DNA of 15,049 nucleotides from Bacteroidales bacterium (GCA_004557285.1 SFEK01000043.1:1-15049), one strand, 5' to 3'. Counted from the stretch's first letter, positions 8,190 through 14,992 are shown. The notes: generated from the letters alone by a model not told the origin. Made by a program: numbers and translations.

Positions 8190-8425
8190 TTGATCAGGCG
8201 GAAAACACATTCAACAAACTTGAACACCATCGACGAGAGGATGACAATGGTGCCTATCGTCTCGCCATAGAAAAAATAGATGCCCACACCTACCAGTGCG
8301 CCCAGCATGAATATGGCGTTGAGCACATTGCGCAGTTTGGCATATTTGTTTTCCTCCAAAGTCTGTCCGCGATGCTGCCTGCGGATGGGGTTTTCTGTCT
8401 GTATTTCGTTATCTGTATTGTTCAT
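8186..8425 (-). CDS. Small two-helix membrane protein
   Basis: A 79-residue protein that I do not recognise. The first 30 residues are polar and charged. Two hydrophobic segments follow (about 31-53 and 56-76) separated by the short turn GET, so a helical hairpin in the inner membrane is likely; both ends would then be cytoplasmic by the positive-inside rule (RRQHR and KYAKLR at the N-side, RLIK at the end). It lies 15 bp after the DUF4468 gene and its stop codon overlaps the porin start, so its expression is tied to both. The overlaps and the sensible hydrophobic pattern make it a real gene despite its size. No catalytic motif is visible. Confidence 0.8.
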   Translation of the reverse strand: MNNTDNEIQTENPIRRQHRGQTLEENKYAKLRNVLNAIFMLGALVGVGIYFFYGETIGTIVILSSMVFKFVECVFRLIK

Positions 8426-8440
8426 TGTGAGTGGTGTCAG

Positions 8441-9085
8441 TTATTTCAAGATATACGTTTTGATTTGCTCGAAGAGATAATCCTTACGGTCAACGGTCTT
8501 TCTTCTGAATTTGGCCAACCCTGGCAGCAATTTGGTCTGTTTGCGGTTCAAGGCGTTCTTGTCGCTGATGATATCTTCGGCCTTCACAGTGCCCAGACCG
8601 TGGGGGCGGTCTTCCTCATAGCGATACACCAGCCTCATCATGGTGAGCGACAGATGGTTGTCTGTGCAGGTGGCCTTCAGGGTGTAGAAGAACTTGGTGC
8701 GGTCGAGTGACAAAAACTGGTCTTTGAACACCAGCCACTCCTTGATGCTCGCCACGATGATATGTTCTTGCTTGTTGACCAGCGATACACAGCTGCCCTC
8801 CAACTGGTTGTTGGATTTGGTCAAGTCGTTCAGGCACACCAGCATCTGGTCGTATATGAGTTGGGCATCCTTTCCGGGCACATCCACATCAAGCGTCCAC
8901 TCAATTCGGCCATCCACTTCGGTCACGGCACCTTTGAGGTATTTGGCATCCGGGTTGGGCTTTTCTTGCTTGACAGCTTCCTGCTGGCCGGAGACTGACG
9001 AATTGGCGATGTCGGGGCGTTCCCATACATTCTGTGCCATGCCCGCAACGGGCAAAAAAAGTGACAACAATATCAAATTACGCAT
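8441..9085 (-). CDS. DUF4468-type periplasmic protein
   Basis: A 214-residue protein with a signal peptide (MRNLILLSLFLPVAGMAQ, cleaved after about residue 18). A low-complexity linker (about 19-55) leads to a domain at about 60-157 that resembles DUF4468, described as having a TBP-like fold: it starts IEWTLDVDVPG, includes the WLVF/FFYTLKATC strands and ends RLVYRYEED. The C-terminal tail (160-214) is basic. The function of the family is unknown. The start at 9085 was preferred over 9136 because it begins directly with a signal peptide, and the longer version would start upstream of the predicted transcription start. It is the first gene of the five-gene unit. Confidence 0.75.
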   Translation of the reverse strand: MRNLILLSLFLPVAGMAQNVWERPDIANSSVSGQQEAVKQEKPNPDAKYLKGAVTEVDGRIEWTLDVDVPGKDAQLIYDQMLVCLNDLTKSNNQLEGSCVSLVNKQEHIIVASIKEWLVFKDQFLSLDRTKFFYTLKATCTDNHLSLTMMRLVYRYEEDRPHGLGTVKAEDIISDKNALNRKQTKLLPGLAKFRRKTVDRKDYLFEQIKTYILK

Positions 9086-9105
9086 ATCCTTATTATTTTT
9101 CAGTG

Positions 9106-9137
9106 CAAAGTTACGAAAAAACCAAGACAACAGCAAG
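9106..9137 (-). promoter_or_regulatory. Promoter of the DUF4468-porin-aminotransferase unit
   Basis: On the minus strand the -7 box TAACTTTG (9106-9113) matches the Bacteroidota consensus exactly, and a -33-like CTTG lies at 9134-9137 with a 20-nt spacer. The boxes and spacing are the same as in the promoter at 91-122. The leader to the DUF4468 start would be only about 15-20 nt and contains AAGGA immediately before the start codon. Confidence 0.65.
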
Positions 9138-9445
9138 CCTTTTCACATCAATTATCATTTCATGTCCATCATTTAGTGAAATCTATTTTACTCAAGCATC
9201 GTTCACTCGATTTTTGTCAACTTTACAACTGGTATCGGCCATGCCAACCTGCAATGTTCATTTTCTGTCATACCTGTTGTTCCTTATTGCATTTATTCCA
9301 CTTCCTCATTATCTCCCCTGCTATAGCGTGCATACCATCTTACATGACAAGAATTATCTTGTTGCCCCATACGCAGGCTCCTCTCTATGGTAGGGAGAAG
9401 AGCACGAAGGAGAGGATGGCAACCAGACCATTGAGGTTGGTATGA
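9138..9445. other. Spacer without a recognisable gene
   Basis: About 300 bp upstream of the DUF4468 promoter. Open frames exist on both strands, but their products look like random translation: they are rich in Cys, His, Pro and Ser, have no domain, and have no promoter of their own. A small hairpin (ACAAGA at 9347-9352 with TCTTGT at 9357-9362) is present. The DNA could be the remains of a gene or an unrecognised regulatory RNA; I see nothing that settles it. Confidence 0.5.
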
Positions 9446-9480
9446 TTGCGCACCATGCGCACCATGCGCACCATGCGCAA
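9446..9480. repeat. Left 9-bp tandem array (TGCGCACCA)n
   Basis: Three perfect copies of TGCGCACCA starting at 9447, 9456 and 9465, followed by TGCGCAA at 9474. The palindromic core TGCGCA therefore recurs every 9 bp, four times. Read in reverse, the array is nearly complementary to the right array at 9549-9583, so the two could pair as a long imperfect stem with a 68-nt AT-rich loop. Units of 9 bp keep any reading frame open, which explains the His/Ala/Gly-rich translations here. Confidence 0.9.
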
Positions 9481-9548
9481 CCTTGTGTAAAAAATAACAA
9501 AGTGTATAACTCATTGATAATCAACGATAGCAATTTTCACAACCACAA

Positions 9549-9599
9549 TTGCGCAGCTGCGCACGGTGCGCACGGTGCGCACCGTGCCGAAAATGCGCA
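9549..9599. repeat. Right 9-bp array with nested palindromes
   Basis: Five TGCGCA cores begin at 9550, 9558, 9567, 9576 and 9594, with spacings of 8, 9, 9 and 18 bp; the 18-bp step contains a decayed copy (TGCCGA). The unit here is TGCGCACGG, not TGCGCACCA. Two perfect palindromes are nested inside: 14 bp at 9550-9563 and 18 bp at 9570-9587. The GC-rich array contrasts with the AT-rich 68 bp before it. Confidence 0.9.
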
Positions 9600-9646
9600 C
9601 GAGGAAATTAGCGTGAAAGGGAGAGCCCCGACAACCGACAGTTGGC

Positions 9647-9703
9647 CTACTGTTAGACTATTGTTCGTCTATTGTTCGTCTATTGTTCGTCTATTGTTCG
9701 CCT
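9647..9703. repeat. 11-bp tandem repeat (CTATTGTTCGT)n
   Basis: Units begin at 9658, 9669, 9680 and 9691; the first three are identical and the fourth ends in C, not T. A degenerate copy (CTACTGTTAGA, 8 of 11 matching) precedes them at 9647. The period is close to one helical turn, so any bound protein would meet the same face of the DNA each time. The units have no spacers and are far too short for a CRISPR array. A run of seven C and five T follows at 9708-9719. Confidence 0.9.
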
Positions 9704-9896
9704 AAGTCCCCCCCTTTTTCACGACTCATTCAACCTCAAAAACAGGACAAGGGTTTCCTGAAAAACGCTGGTAAAGGGTTGAAAAAACGATAATGTTGCG
9801 TTGCTCTTCAGTGGAGCATTTCATAGCTGTCCTGCCAACACTGAAGCTCATATAATCTGCTTCAGAGCAAATTTTTCCGCCAATATTATTCCTTGC
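9704..9896. other. Spacer 3' of the galactanase gene
   Basis: No gene is seen. A 7-bp hairpin (CTGAAGC at 9841-9847 with GCTTCAG at 9859-9865, 11-nt loop) lies about 30 nt after the galactanase stop on the minus strand, but it is not followed by a U-tract in that direction, so it is at best a weak or factor-dependent 3' end. The rest, including the C7T5 run at 9708-9719, is unexplained. Confidence 0.45.
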
Positions 9897-11024
9897 CTAA
9901 TCCATGAAGGCATCAAGTGTGGATGTGGGTCGGCCGCTCTTGTCGAAGGCACCCTTGTTGTAGCCTTTCCAGTCGGGCAGACACTGGGGTTCCCAATAGA
10001 ACACGCCAAGGCAAGCATCGATGTCCTTTACCGTTGTCAGCAAGGCAGAAACAAATTTCTTGGCATTGGGGTCATCCCATCTTGCACCCACCTCGCACAC
10101 CATCACTTCGCACTGATAGGTATTGGCCAGCGACCTGATGTTGGCGGCACATCTGTTGACCATCGACTGCCACTTGGTTGAAAACCAGTTGTTGTTGGCA
10201 TCTTCGTCGGCATAGAGCGACATGCCGATGACATCCCATTTGCCGCCATATTGCTTCAGTCCGTTGAATATCCATGTATAATTGTCGATTTCGTGACCGT
10301 TGGCCAGGTGCACAATGACCTTGGCATCGGGATAGACGGTTTTCACCGCATCATATCCTGCCGTGGTGAGCGCAGCATAGTTTGACATGCTCTTGTCGGC
10401 CTGTCCCATCGGCCACAACATGCCGTTGTTTGTTTCATTGCCCACCTGCACCCACTTCACGGCTATGCCCTCATCCTTGAGAGCCTGGAGCACGTCGGTG
10501 GTATGACCGGCCACTGCTGTCTTCATTTCGCTGAGCGAATAATTCTGCCATGCAGCAGGCACGGGTTGCTTGCCGGGGTCAGCCCATGAGTCGGCATAAT
10601 GGAAATCTATCATCAGGTCCAAGCCCAGTTTGGCAGCACGCCGGGCCTTGACAAGCACGTCACTCTTGTCACACCAACCGTCGGCAGGATTGACCCACAC
10701 ACGCAGGCGGATGGCATTGAAACCTACATTCTTGAGCAAAGCCATGCACTCCCACTCGTTGCCGGCGGCATCGTAAAACTTTTTGTCGGCCTTTTCCATT
10801 TCCGTAAGCCAGCTGACATCGGCTCCTTTGGCAAAGGCCTTGACAGCATTGCCGCCGGTGTCGTCGGGTTTGCCCTGACCGTTATCCACATTTTCATTTC
10901 CAGTCATTTGGCTGTCGCCGTCACTGTCTCCGTCGCCACCTCCGCAGCTGAACATGCAGAGGGGGAAACACAGCACCATGCCGACAAGCAGCATCTTCTT
11001 TGTCATTTTGTTCAATAGTTTCAT
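9897..11024 (-). CDS. GH53 endo-beta-1,4-galactanase lipoprotein
   Basis: A 375-residue glycoside hydrolase of family 53, which cuts the beta-1,4-galactan backbone of type I arabinogalactan and pectin side chains. A lipoprotein signal ends in the lipobox FSC with lipidated C27, followed by a Gly/Asp/Asn-rich linker to about residue 60. The acidic residues after the cysteine suggest export to the cell surface, as known for Bacteroidota lipoproteins. The catalytic domain covers about 66-375 and begins KGADVSWLTEME. Family motifs include NAIRLRVWVNP (103-113) and MIDFHYADSWADPGKQ (138-153). The acid/base is E197 in QVGNETNNGMLWP and the nucleophile is E311 in VCEVGARW. The start at 11024 is supported by a normal signal peptide; 11006 (MTKKML) is an alternative. 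The gene lies 24 bp after uvrB, an unusual neighbour; no SusC/SusD pair is in the window. Confidence 0.93.
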   Translation of the reverse strand: MKLLNKMTKKMLLVGMVLCFPLCMFSCGGGDGDSDGDSQMTGNENVDNGQGKPDDTGGNAVKAFAKGADVSWLTEMEKADKKFYDAAGNEWECMALLKNVGFNAIRLRVWVNPADGWCDKSDVLVKARRAAKLGLDLMIDFHYADSWADPGKQPVPAAWQNYSLSEMKTAVAGHTTDVLQALKDEGIAVKWVQVGNETNNGMLWPMGQADKSMSNYAALTTAGYDAVKTVYPDAKVIVHLANGHEIDNYTWIFNGLKQYGGKWDVIGMSLYADEDANNNWFSTKWQSMVNRCAANIRSLANTYQCEVMVCEVGARWDDPNAKKFVSALLTTVKDIDACLGVFYWEPQCLPDWKGYNKGAFDKSGRPTSTLDAFMD

Positions 11025-11048
11025 TGTAGTGTTATTTGATAAGTAGTA

Positions 11049-13088
11049 TTAATCCTTTGTTTTCAACAATTCTTCCAGCCTCAACATCTCGTCACGGTAT
11101 TGGGCTGCCTGTATAAAGTCGAGTTCCTTGGCCGCCTTCTTCATCAGGCGCTTGGTGTTCTCTATCGACTTCTCCAACTGCTTGCGCGACATCTGGATGA
11201 CAATCGGGTCGGCGGCAAAGGAGGCCTGCTCGTTCTCCATGTATGGCTGATAGGTTGTGCCCTTGGTGTCGGCCACCGGCGTGTCACCGGCTGTCGCGCT
11301 CAGGGCATGGTTGAGCCGCTTCACTATCTGTTTGGGCGTGATGTGATGCAACTCGTTATACCTGAGCTGTTTTTCGCGCCGGCGAAGCGTTTCGTCGATG
11401 GTGGCCTGCATGCTGCCCGTTATTCTGTCGGCATACATGATGACCTTGCCGTTGACATTGCGTGCAGCACGCCCGGCTGTCTGTGTCAACGAGCGATGCG
11501 AACGGAGAAAGCCCTCTTTGTCGGCATCGAGAATGGCCACGAGCGACACTTCGGGCAGGTCGAGACCTTCGCGCAGAAGGTTGACACCCACCAGCACATC
11601 ATACACACCGGCCCGCAGGTCGTCCATAATCTTCACACGGTCGAGCGTGGCCACATCACTGTGCACATAGCTGGCCTTGATGCCATGTTCCAACAGGTAT
11701 TCGGTCAATTCTTCTGCCATGCGTTTGGTCAAAGTGGTAACCAATGTGCGCTCACCATGTTCATTGCGCTGGAGTATCTCTTCCATCAGGTCGTCAATCT
11801 GGTTTTCACTGGGGCGCACCTCAATGTCGGGGTCGAGCAATCCTGTGGGGCGTATCACCTGCTCCACCACCACTCCACCCGCCTCTTCAAGTTCGTAATC
11901 GGCAGGGGTAGCAGAAACATAGATGACCTGGTTGGTCATGGAATGAAATTCGTCGAAGGTGAGCGGGCGGTTGTCGAATGCTGCGGGCAGCCGGAAACCA
12001 TATTCAACGAGATTGGTCTTGCGTGCCCTGTCGCCACCATACATCGCCCCGATTTGTGGCACACTGACATGACTCTCGTCAACAACCAGAAGAAAATCCT
12101 TGGGGAAAAAGTCGAGCAGGCAGTAAGGTTTCTGTCCCGGTTGGCGACCGTCAAAATAGCGGGAATAATTCTCTATTCCTGAGCAGTGACCCAACTCGCG
12201 TATCATCTCCATATCGTATTCTACGCGTTCCTTAATTCGCTGAGCCTTAATACTATCACCAATTTCGTTAAAGAAATCAATTTGCTTGACCAGATCATCT
12301 TGTATGTCATGAATGGCTTGTTCGGTCTGATCCTTGGAAGTGACGAAAATGTTGGCAGGAAATATCTGGTATTCTTCAAAAGAAGCCAGACGGTGGAAGT
12401 CCACTGCATCAATCTCTTCAATGGCATCAATCTCGTCATCCCAGAACGACACACGCAACACAAACTCACTATAGGCCATGAAAATGTCAACCGTGTCTCC
12501 CTTGACACGAAAATTGCCACGCTTCAGCTCTATGTCGTTGCGCACATAAAGAGCGGTGACCAACTGACGCAGAAAGTCGTTGCGATCGACATGTTGCCCC
12601 CGCTTGATGGAGATGACGCTCTTGGCCATCTCAACGGGGCCGCCCATACCGTAGATGCACGACACGGAAGAAACCACCACCACATCGCGCCTGCCCGACA
12701 GCAAGGCCGAAACGGCAGCAAGCCGCAGACGGTCGATTTCTTCGTTGATGGCCAGGTCTTTCTCGATGTAAGTATCGGTGACAGGCAGATAGGCTTCTGG
12801 TTGGTAATAGTCGTAGTAGGACACGTAATACTCCACGGCATTGTCGGGGAAAAAAGCCTTCATCTCACTGTACAGCTGGGCCGCCAACGTCTTGTTGTGA
12901 CTCAGCACCAGTGTGGGCTTGTTGACATTGGCCACCACATTGGCAATGGTAAATGTCTTGCCCGAACCCGTGACGCCCAAAAGCACCTGCGCCTGGTCGC
13001 CACGCAGCACACCGTCGGTCAGCTGCCTGATGGCCTCTGGCTGGTCGCCCGTCGGCTGATATGCCGATACCAATTTTAATTTCTTCAT
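11049..13088 (-). CDS. uvrB: Excinuclease ABC subunit B
   Basis: UvrB of nucleotide excision repair: it verifies DNA damage after loading by UvrA and recruits UvrC for incision. At 679 residues it is full length (E. coli 673). Visible in order: the Walker A motif GVTGSGKT (38-45); the aromatic beta-hairpin that inserts between the DNA strands, YYVSYYDYYQPEAYLP (87-102); the Walker B/DESH box VVDESH (335-340); motif V VLVGVNLLREGLDLPEVSLVA (within 498-518); motif VI QTAGRAARN (536-544); and the C-terminal UVR domain that contacts UvrC (about 633-670). The helicase-domain segment reads HSDVATLDRV where E. coli has HSDIDTVERM; this is a substitution outside the catalytic motifs. The start at 13088 gives the usual short MKKLKLVSAYQPTGDQP N-terminus. 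It is divergent from bamD and cotranscribed with the galactanase. Confidence 0.98.
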   Translation of the reverse strand: MKKLKLVSAYQPTGDQPEAIRQLTDGVLRGDQAQVLLGVTGSGKTFTIANVVANVNKPTLVLSHNKTLAAQLYSEMKAFFPDNAVEYYVSYYDYYQPEAYLPVTDTYIEKDLAINEEIDRLRLAAVSALLSGRRDVVVVSSVSCIYGMGGPVEMAKSVISIKRGQHVDRNDFLRQLVTALYVRNDIELKRGNFRVKGDTVDIFMAYSEFVLRVSFWDDEIDAIEEIDAVDFHRLASFEEYQIFPANIFVTSKDQTEQAIHDIQDDLVKQIDFFNEIGDSIKAQRIKERVEYDMEMIRELGHCSGIENYSRYFDGRQPGQKPYCLLDFFPKDFLLVVDESHVSVPQIGAMYGGDRARKTNLVEYGFRLPAAFDNRPLTFDEFHSMTNQVIYVSATPADYELEEAGGVVVEQVIRPTGLLDPDIEVRPSENQIDDLMEEILQRNEHGERTLVTTLTKRMAEELTEYLLEHGIKASYVHSDVATLDRVKIMDDLRAGVYDVLVGVNLLREGLDLPEVSLVAILDADKEGFLRSHRSLTQTAGRAARNVNGKVIMYADRITGSMQATIDETLRRREKQLRYNELHHITPKQIVKRLNHALSATAGDTPVADTKGTTYQPYMENEQASFAADPIVIQMSRKQLEKSIENTKRLMKKAAKELDFIQAAQYRDEMLRLEELLKTKD

Positions 13089-13167
13089 GCTTATAACTCT
13101 TCATTTTCAGCCTTTTCATCATGGTTTTCCACCACCATGCACAGGGCACAAGGCTGTCTTTCAGTTG

Positions 13168-13175
13168 CAAAATTA
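13168..13175 (-). promoter_or_regulatory. Candidate -7 box of uvrB
   Basis: On the minus strand TAATTTTG matches the Bacteroidota -7 consensus exactly, about 80 nt upstream of the uvrB start. No TTTG-like element lies 19-21 nt further upstream, so the -33 region is poor or the promoter needs an activator. The leader contains a small hairpin (CATGGT at 13120-13125 with ACCATG at 13134-13139). Confidence 0.45.
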
Positions 13176-13235
13176 CGAAGAAAGTGTATAATACATACTA
13201 AAACACCGATTTTTTTCAAAAAATAGGTTTAAAAC

Positions 13236-13267
13236 TTTGCATTTTCATCAAATAATGAGTAATTTTG
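13236..13267 (+). promoter_or_regulatory. Consensus promoter of bamD
   Basis: TTTG (13236-13239), a 20-nt spacer, and TAATTTTG (13260-13267): an exact match to the Bacteroidota primary-sigma consensus in both boxes and in spacing. Transcription should begin at about 13273-13277, leaving a leader of roughly 20 nt before the bamD start. This is the clearest promoter in the window. Confidence 0.8.
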
Positions 13268-13294
13268 CCGTCCGTAACGTGTATATGTAAGGAA

Positions 13295-14131
13295 ATGAAC
13301 AAGAATATTCTCTTTTCAGCAATAATGGCGGTAGTGCTGTTTTCCGGATGCGCCCATGAATTCAACCAGGTGTACAAATCGACAGATTACCTGTACAAGT
13401 ATGAGTTTGCCAAGGAATGTTTTGCCAACGGAAAATACATGCAGGCAGGCACCTTGCTGCAGGATGTGGTAACCATGCAGAAAGGCACCAACCGCGCAGA
13501 AGAAAGCCTCTACATGCTGGCCATGTCAGAATTTTGCGACAAGGACTACGAGAGCGCAGCCTTGACTTTCAAGAAATATTTCAAGACCTATCCCAAAGGC
13601 ATATATGCCGAAATGGCGGCTTTCCACATTGGCGAAAGCCTCTATATGAGCACACCTGAACCACGACTCGACCAGACAGAGACGGTGAATGCCATCGCTG
13701 CCTATCAGGACTATCTTGACATCTTTCCCGACGCCAAGCTCAAAGGCAAGGCACAGGAGAGAATCTACGAACTGCAGGACAAACTGGTCAAGAAAGAGCT
13801 CTATTCGGCACAATTGTATTACAACCTGGGCACCTACTTCGGCAACTGCACCAGCGGAGGCAGCAACTATGAGGCCTGCATCGTGACAGCACAAAACGCC
13901 ATCAAGGATTTCCCCTACACCAACATGAGAGAGGATTTTGCCCTGCTCATCATGAAGAGCAAATACGAACTGGCACAGCAGAGCGTTGAGGAGAAGAAAT
14001 TGGAGAGATACAGGGATGCCGAGGACGAATGTTACGGATTCATCAACGAATATCCCGAATCCAAGAACAAGGCTCTCGCCGAGAAATACATCAATTCCTG
14101 CAAGAAAGTCACCAAGGGAATGGATATCTGA
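13295..14131 (+). CDS. bamD: Outer membrane assembly lipoprotein BamD
   Basis: A 278-residue lipoprotein of the beta-barrel assembly machinery, on the periplasmic face of the outer membrane, where it joins BamA in inserting barrel proteins such as the porin encoded nearby. The signal peptide MNKNILFSAIMAVVLFSGC ends in a lipobox with lipidated C19. The body is alpha-helical with tetratricopeptide-like repeats, for example AKECFANGKYMQAGTLLQDV, ALTFKKYFKTYPKG and AYQDYLDIFPDAKLKGKA; the spaced aromatic and FP/YP motifs between paired helices are typical of BamD. The start at 13295 was chosen because AAGGA lies just upstream and the signal peptide then begins directly; an in-frame ATG ten codons earlier overlaps the expected transcription start. 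It is followed after 38 bp by the omega-like gene. Confidence 0.92.
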   Translation: MNKNILFSAIMAVVLFSGCAHEFNQVYKSTDYLYKYEFAKECFANGKYMQAGTLLQDVVTMQKGTNRAEESLYMLAMSEFCDKDYESAALTFKKYFKTYPKGIYAEMAAFHIGESLYMSTPEPRLDQTETVNAIAAYQDYLDIFPDAKLKGKAQERIYELQDKLVKKELYSAQLYYNLGTYFGNCTSGGSNYEACIVTAQNAIKDFPYTNMREDFALLIMKSKYELAQQSVEEKKLERYRDAEDECYGFINEYPESKNKALAEKYINSCKKVTKGMDI

Positions 14132-14169
14132 ACATAAAAAAATCAACAATACATCTTACTAATAACAAC

Positions 14170-14508
14170 ATGGATTATAAGAAATCAAAAGCACCGTCGA
14201 ACACAGTGACCAGAAACATCATGGACCTGTGCAAAGACACCGACAACATCTACGAAAGCGTGGCCATCATTGCCAAACGTGCGAATCAAATTTCTGTTGA
14301 AATCAAACAGGACCTGAGCAAAAAGCTGGCCGAATTCGCTTCTTACAACGACAGCCTGGAAGAGGTGTTTGAGAACAGAGAGCAGATTGAGATTTCAAGG
14401 TATTATGAAAAGTTGCCCAAACCCACACTCCTCGCTACCGAAGAGTTTATCGAAGGCAACATCTACTGGCGCGACACCCAGCGCGAAACACCAAGAGAGG
14501 CGCAATGA
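14170..14508 (+). CDS. Omega/Rpb6-like RNA polymerase subunit
   Basis: A 112-residue protein of the Bacteroidota omega/Rpb6-like family. The omega subunit clamps the beta' chain and helps core RNA polymerase assemble. The segment NIYESVAIIAKRANQISVEI (27-46) is the family signature: an N-terminal helix with the conserved KRANQI, corresponding to the ARRARQ region of classical omega. A helical region (47-70) and a proline-containing tail with an ATEEFIEGNIYWR segment (about 90-102) follow. The start at 14170 is the first in-frame ATG after the bamD stop; upstream in-frame codons lie inside bamD. Its stop codon overlaps the start of the next gene (ATGA). rpoZ would be the corresponding symbol, left blank because the family is divergent. 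Confidence 0.85.
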   Translation: MDYKKSKAPSNTVTRNIMDLCKDTDNIYESVAIIAKRANQISVEIKQDLSKKLAEFASYNDSLEEVFENREQIEISRYYEKLPKPTLLATEEFIEGNIYWRDTQRETPREAQ

Positions 14509-14969
14509 TACAAAGAAAACAAACCGTGTTCCTTTTCTTGGGCGCACTCATCTCATTGGTTTGCCTCTGCATGCCCTTGGGATATTATATCGACACCACC
14601 AACCACGCCCTTGGACAGCAGCACCAACTGTTCAACCTATGGATAGCCAATGCTGACGGAGGCCACGACTATTCAGTATGCCCCCTGGCACTGGTGCTTT
14701 TCGTGGCCATGGACATGGCGGTGTATAACATCTTCCTGTTCAAAAACCGCATGGTGCAGAGCAAGATATGCCTGTTCAACATCCTGCTCATCATCGGATG
14801 GTATGCCGTGCTGGCACTATACACCTTTGTGCTGAACGACGGCATGGGCACATTCAAACCAGGATTTGCCCTCATACTGCCTGCAGTGTCGCTGATACTC
14901 TACGTCATGGCACGCAAGGCAATACTGGCCGACGAGGCACTGGTGAGAGCAGCTGACAGAATAAGATAA
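14505..14969 (+). CDS. DUF4293 four-helix membrane protein
   Basis: A 154-residue inner-membrane protein with four predicted helices (about 7-28, 58-79, 86-110 and 118-136) and a basic C-terminal tail. It resembles the Bacteroidota family DUF4293, whose function is unknown. The N-terminus MIQRKQTVFLFLGALIS followed by a stretch of Leu/Cys and an extracytoplasmic loop (29-57) is characteristic. The start overlaps the omega gene stop (ATGA), and the gene is the last before a strong terminator, so it is produced with BamD and the polymerase subunit. No catalytic residues are recognisable. Confidence 0.85.
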   Translation: MIQRKQTVFLFLGALISLVCLCMPLGYYIDTTNHALGQQHQLFNLWIANADGGHDYSVCPLALVLFVAMDMAVYNIFLFKNRMVQSKICLFNILLIIGWYAVLALYTFVLNDGMGTFKPGFALILPAVSLILYVMARKAILADEALVRAADRIR

Positions 14970-14992
14970 ATTTGTGAAAACACAATAACGAG

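Noticed and set aside
9034..9445. Overlapping plus-strand open frames upstream of and into the DUF4468 gene
   Set aside because: They overlap the signal-peptide region and promoter of DUF4468 and give Cys/His/Ser-rich products without domains.
9293..9514. A 73-residue open frame on the minus strand with HGA repeats
   Set aside because: It is the reverse reading of the same 9-bp array and has no supported start or domain.
9446..9703. A CRISPR array
   Set aside because: The repeats are 9 and 11 bp long and directly adjoining, with no unique spacers, and no cas gene is in the window.
9442..9705. An 87-residue open frame with His/Ala repeats in the spacer
   Set aside because: The frame is open only because the 9-bp repeat is a multiple of three; the rest translates an 11-bp repeat in changing phase, and no promoter or ribosome binding site is seen.
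10881..10892. A DnaA-box-like TTATCCACA
   Set aside because: A single copy inside the linker-coding part of the galactanase gene, with no cluster or replication gene nearby, is not evidence of an origin.
11100..12182. A 360-residue open frame on the plus strand inside uvrB
   Set aside because: uvrB is unmistakable on the other strand with all helicase motifs. The antisense product shows no recognisable family and no promoter.
12186..13079. A 297-residue open frame on the plus strand opposite the first part of uvrB
   Set aside because: It covers the Walker A and beta-hairpin regions of uvrB and is a by-product of that coding sequence.
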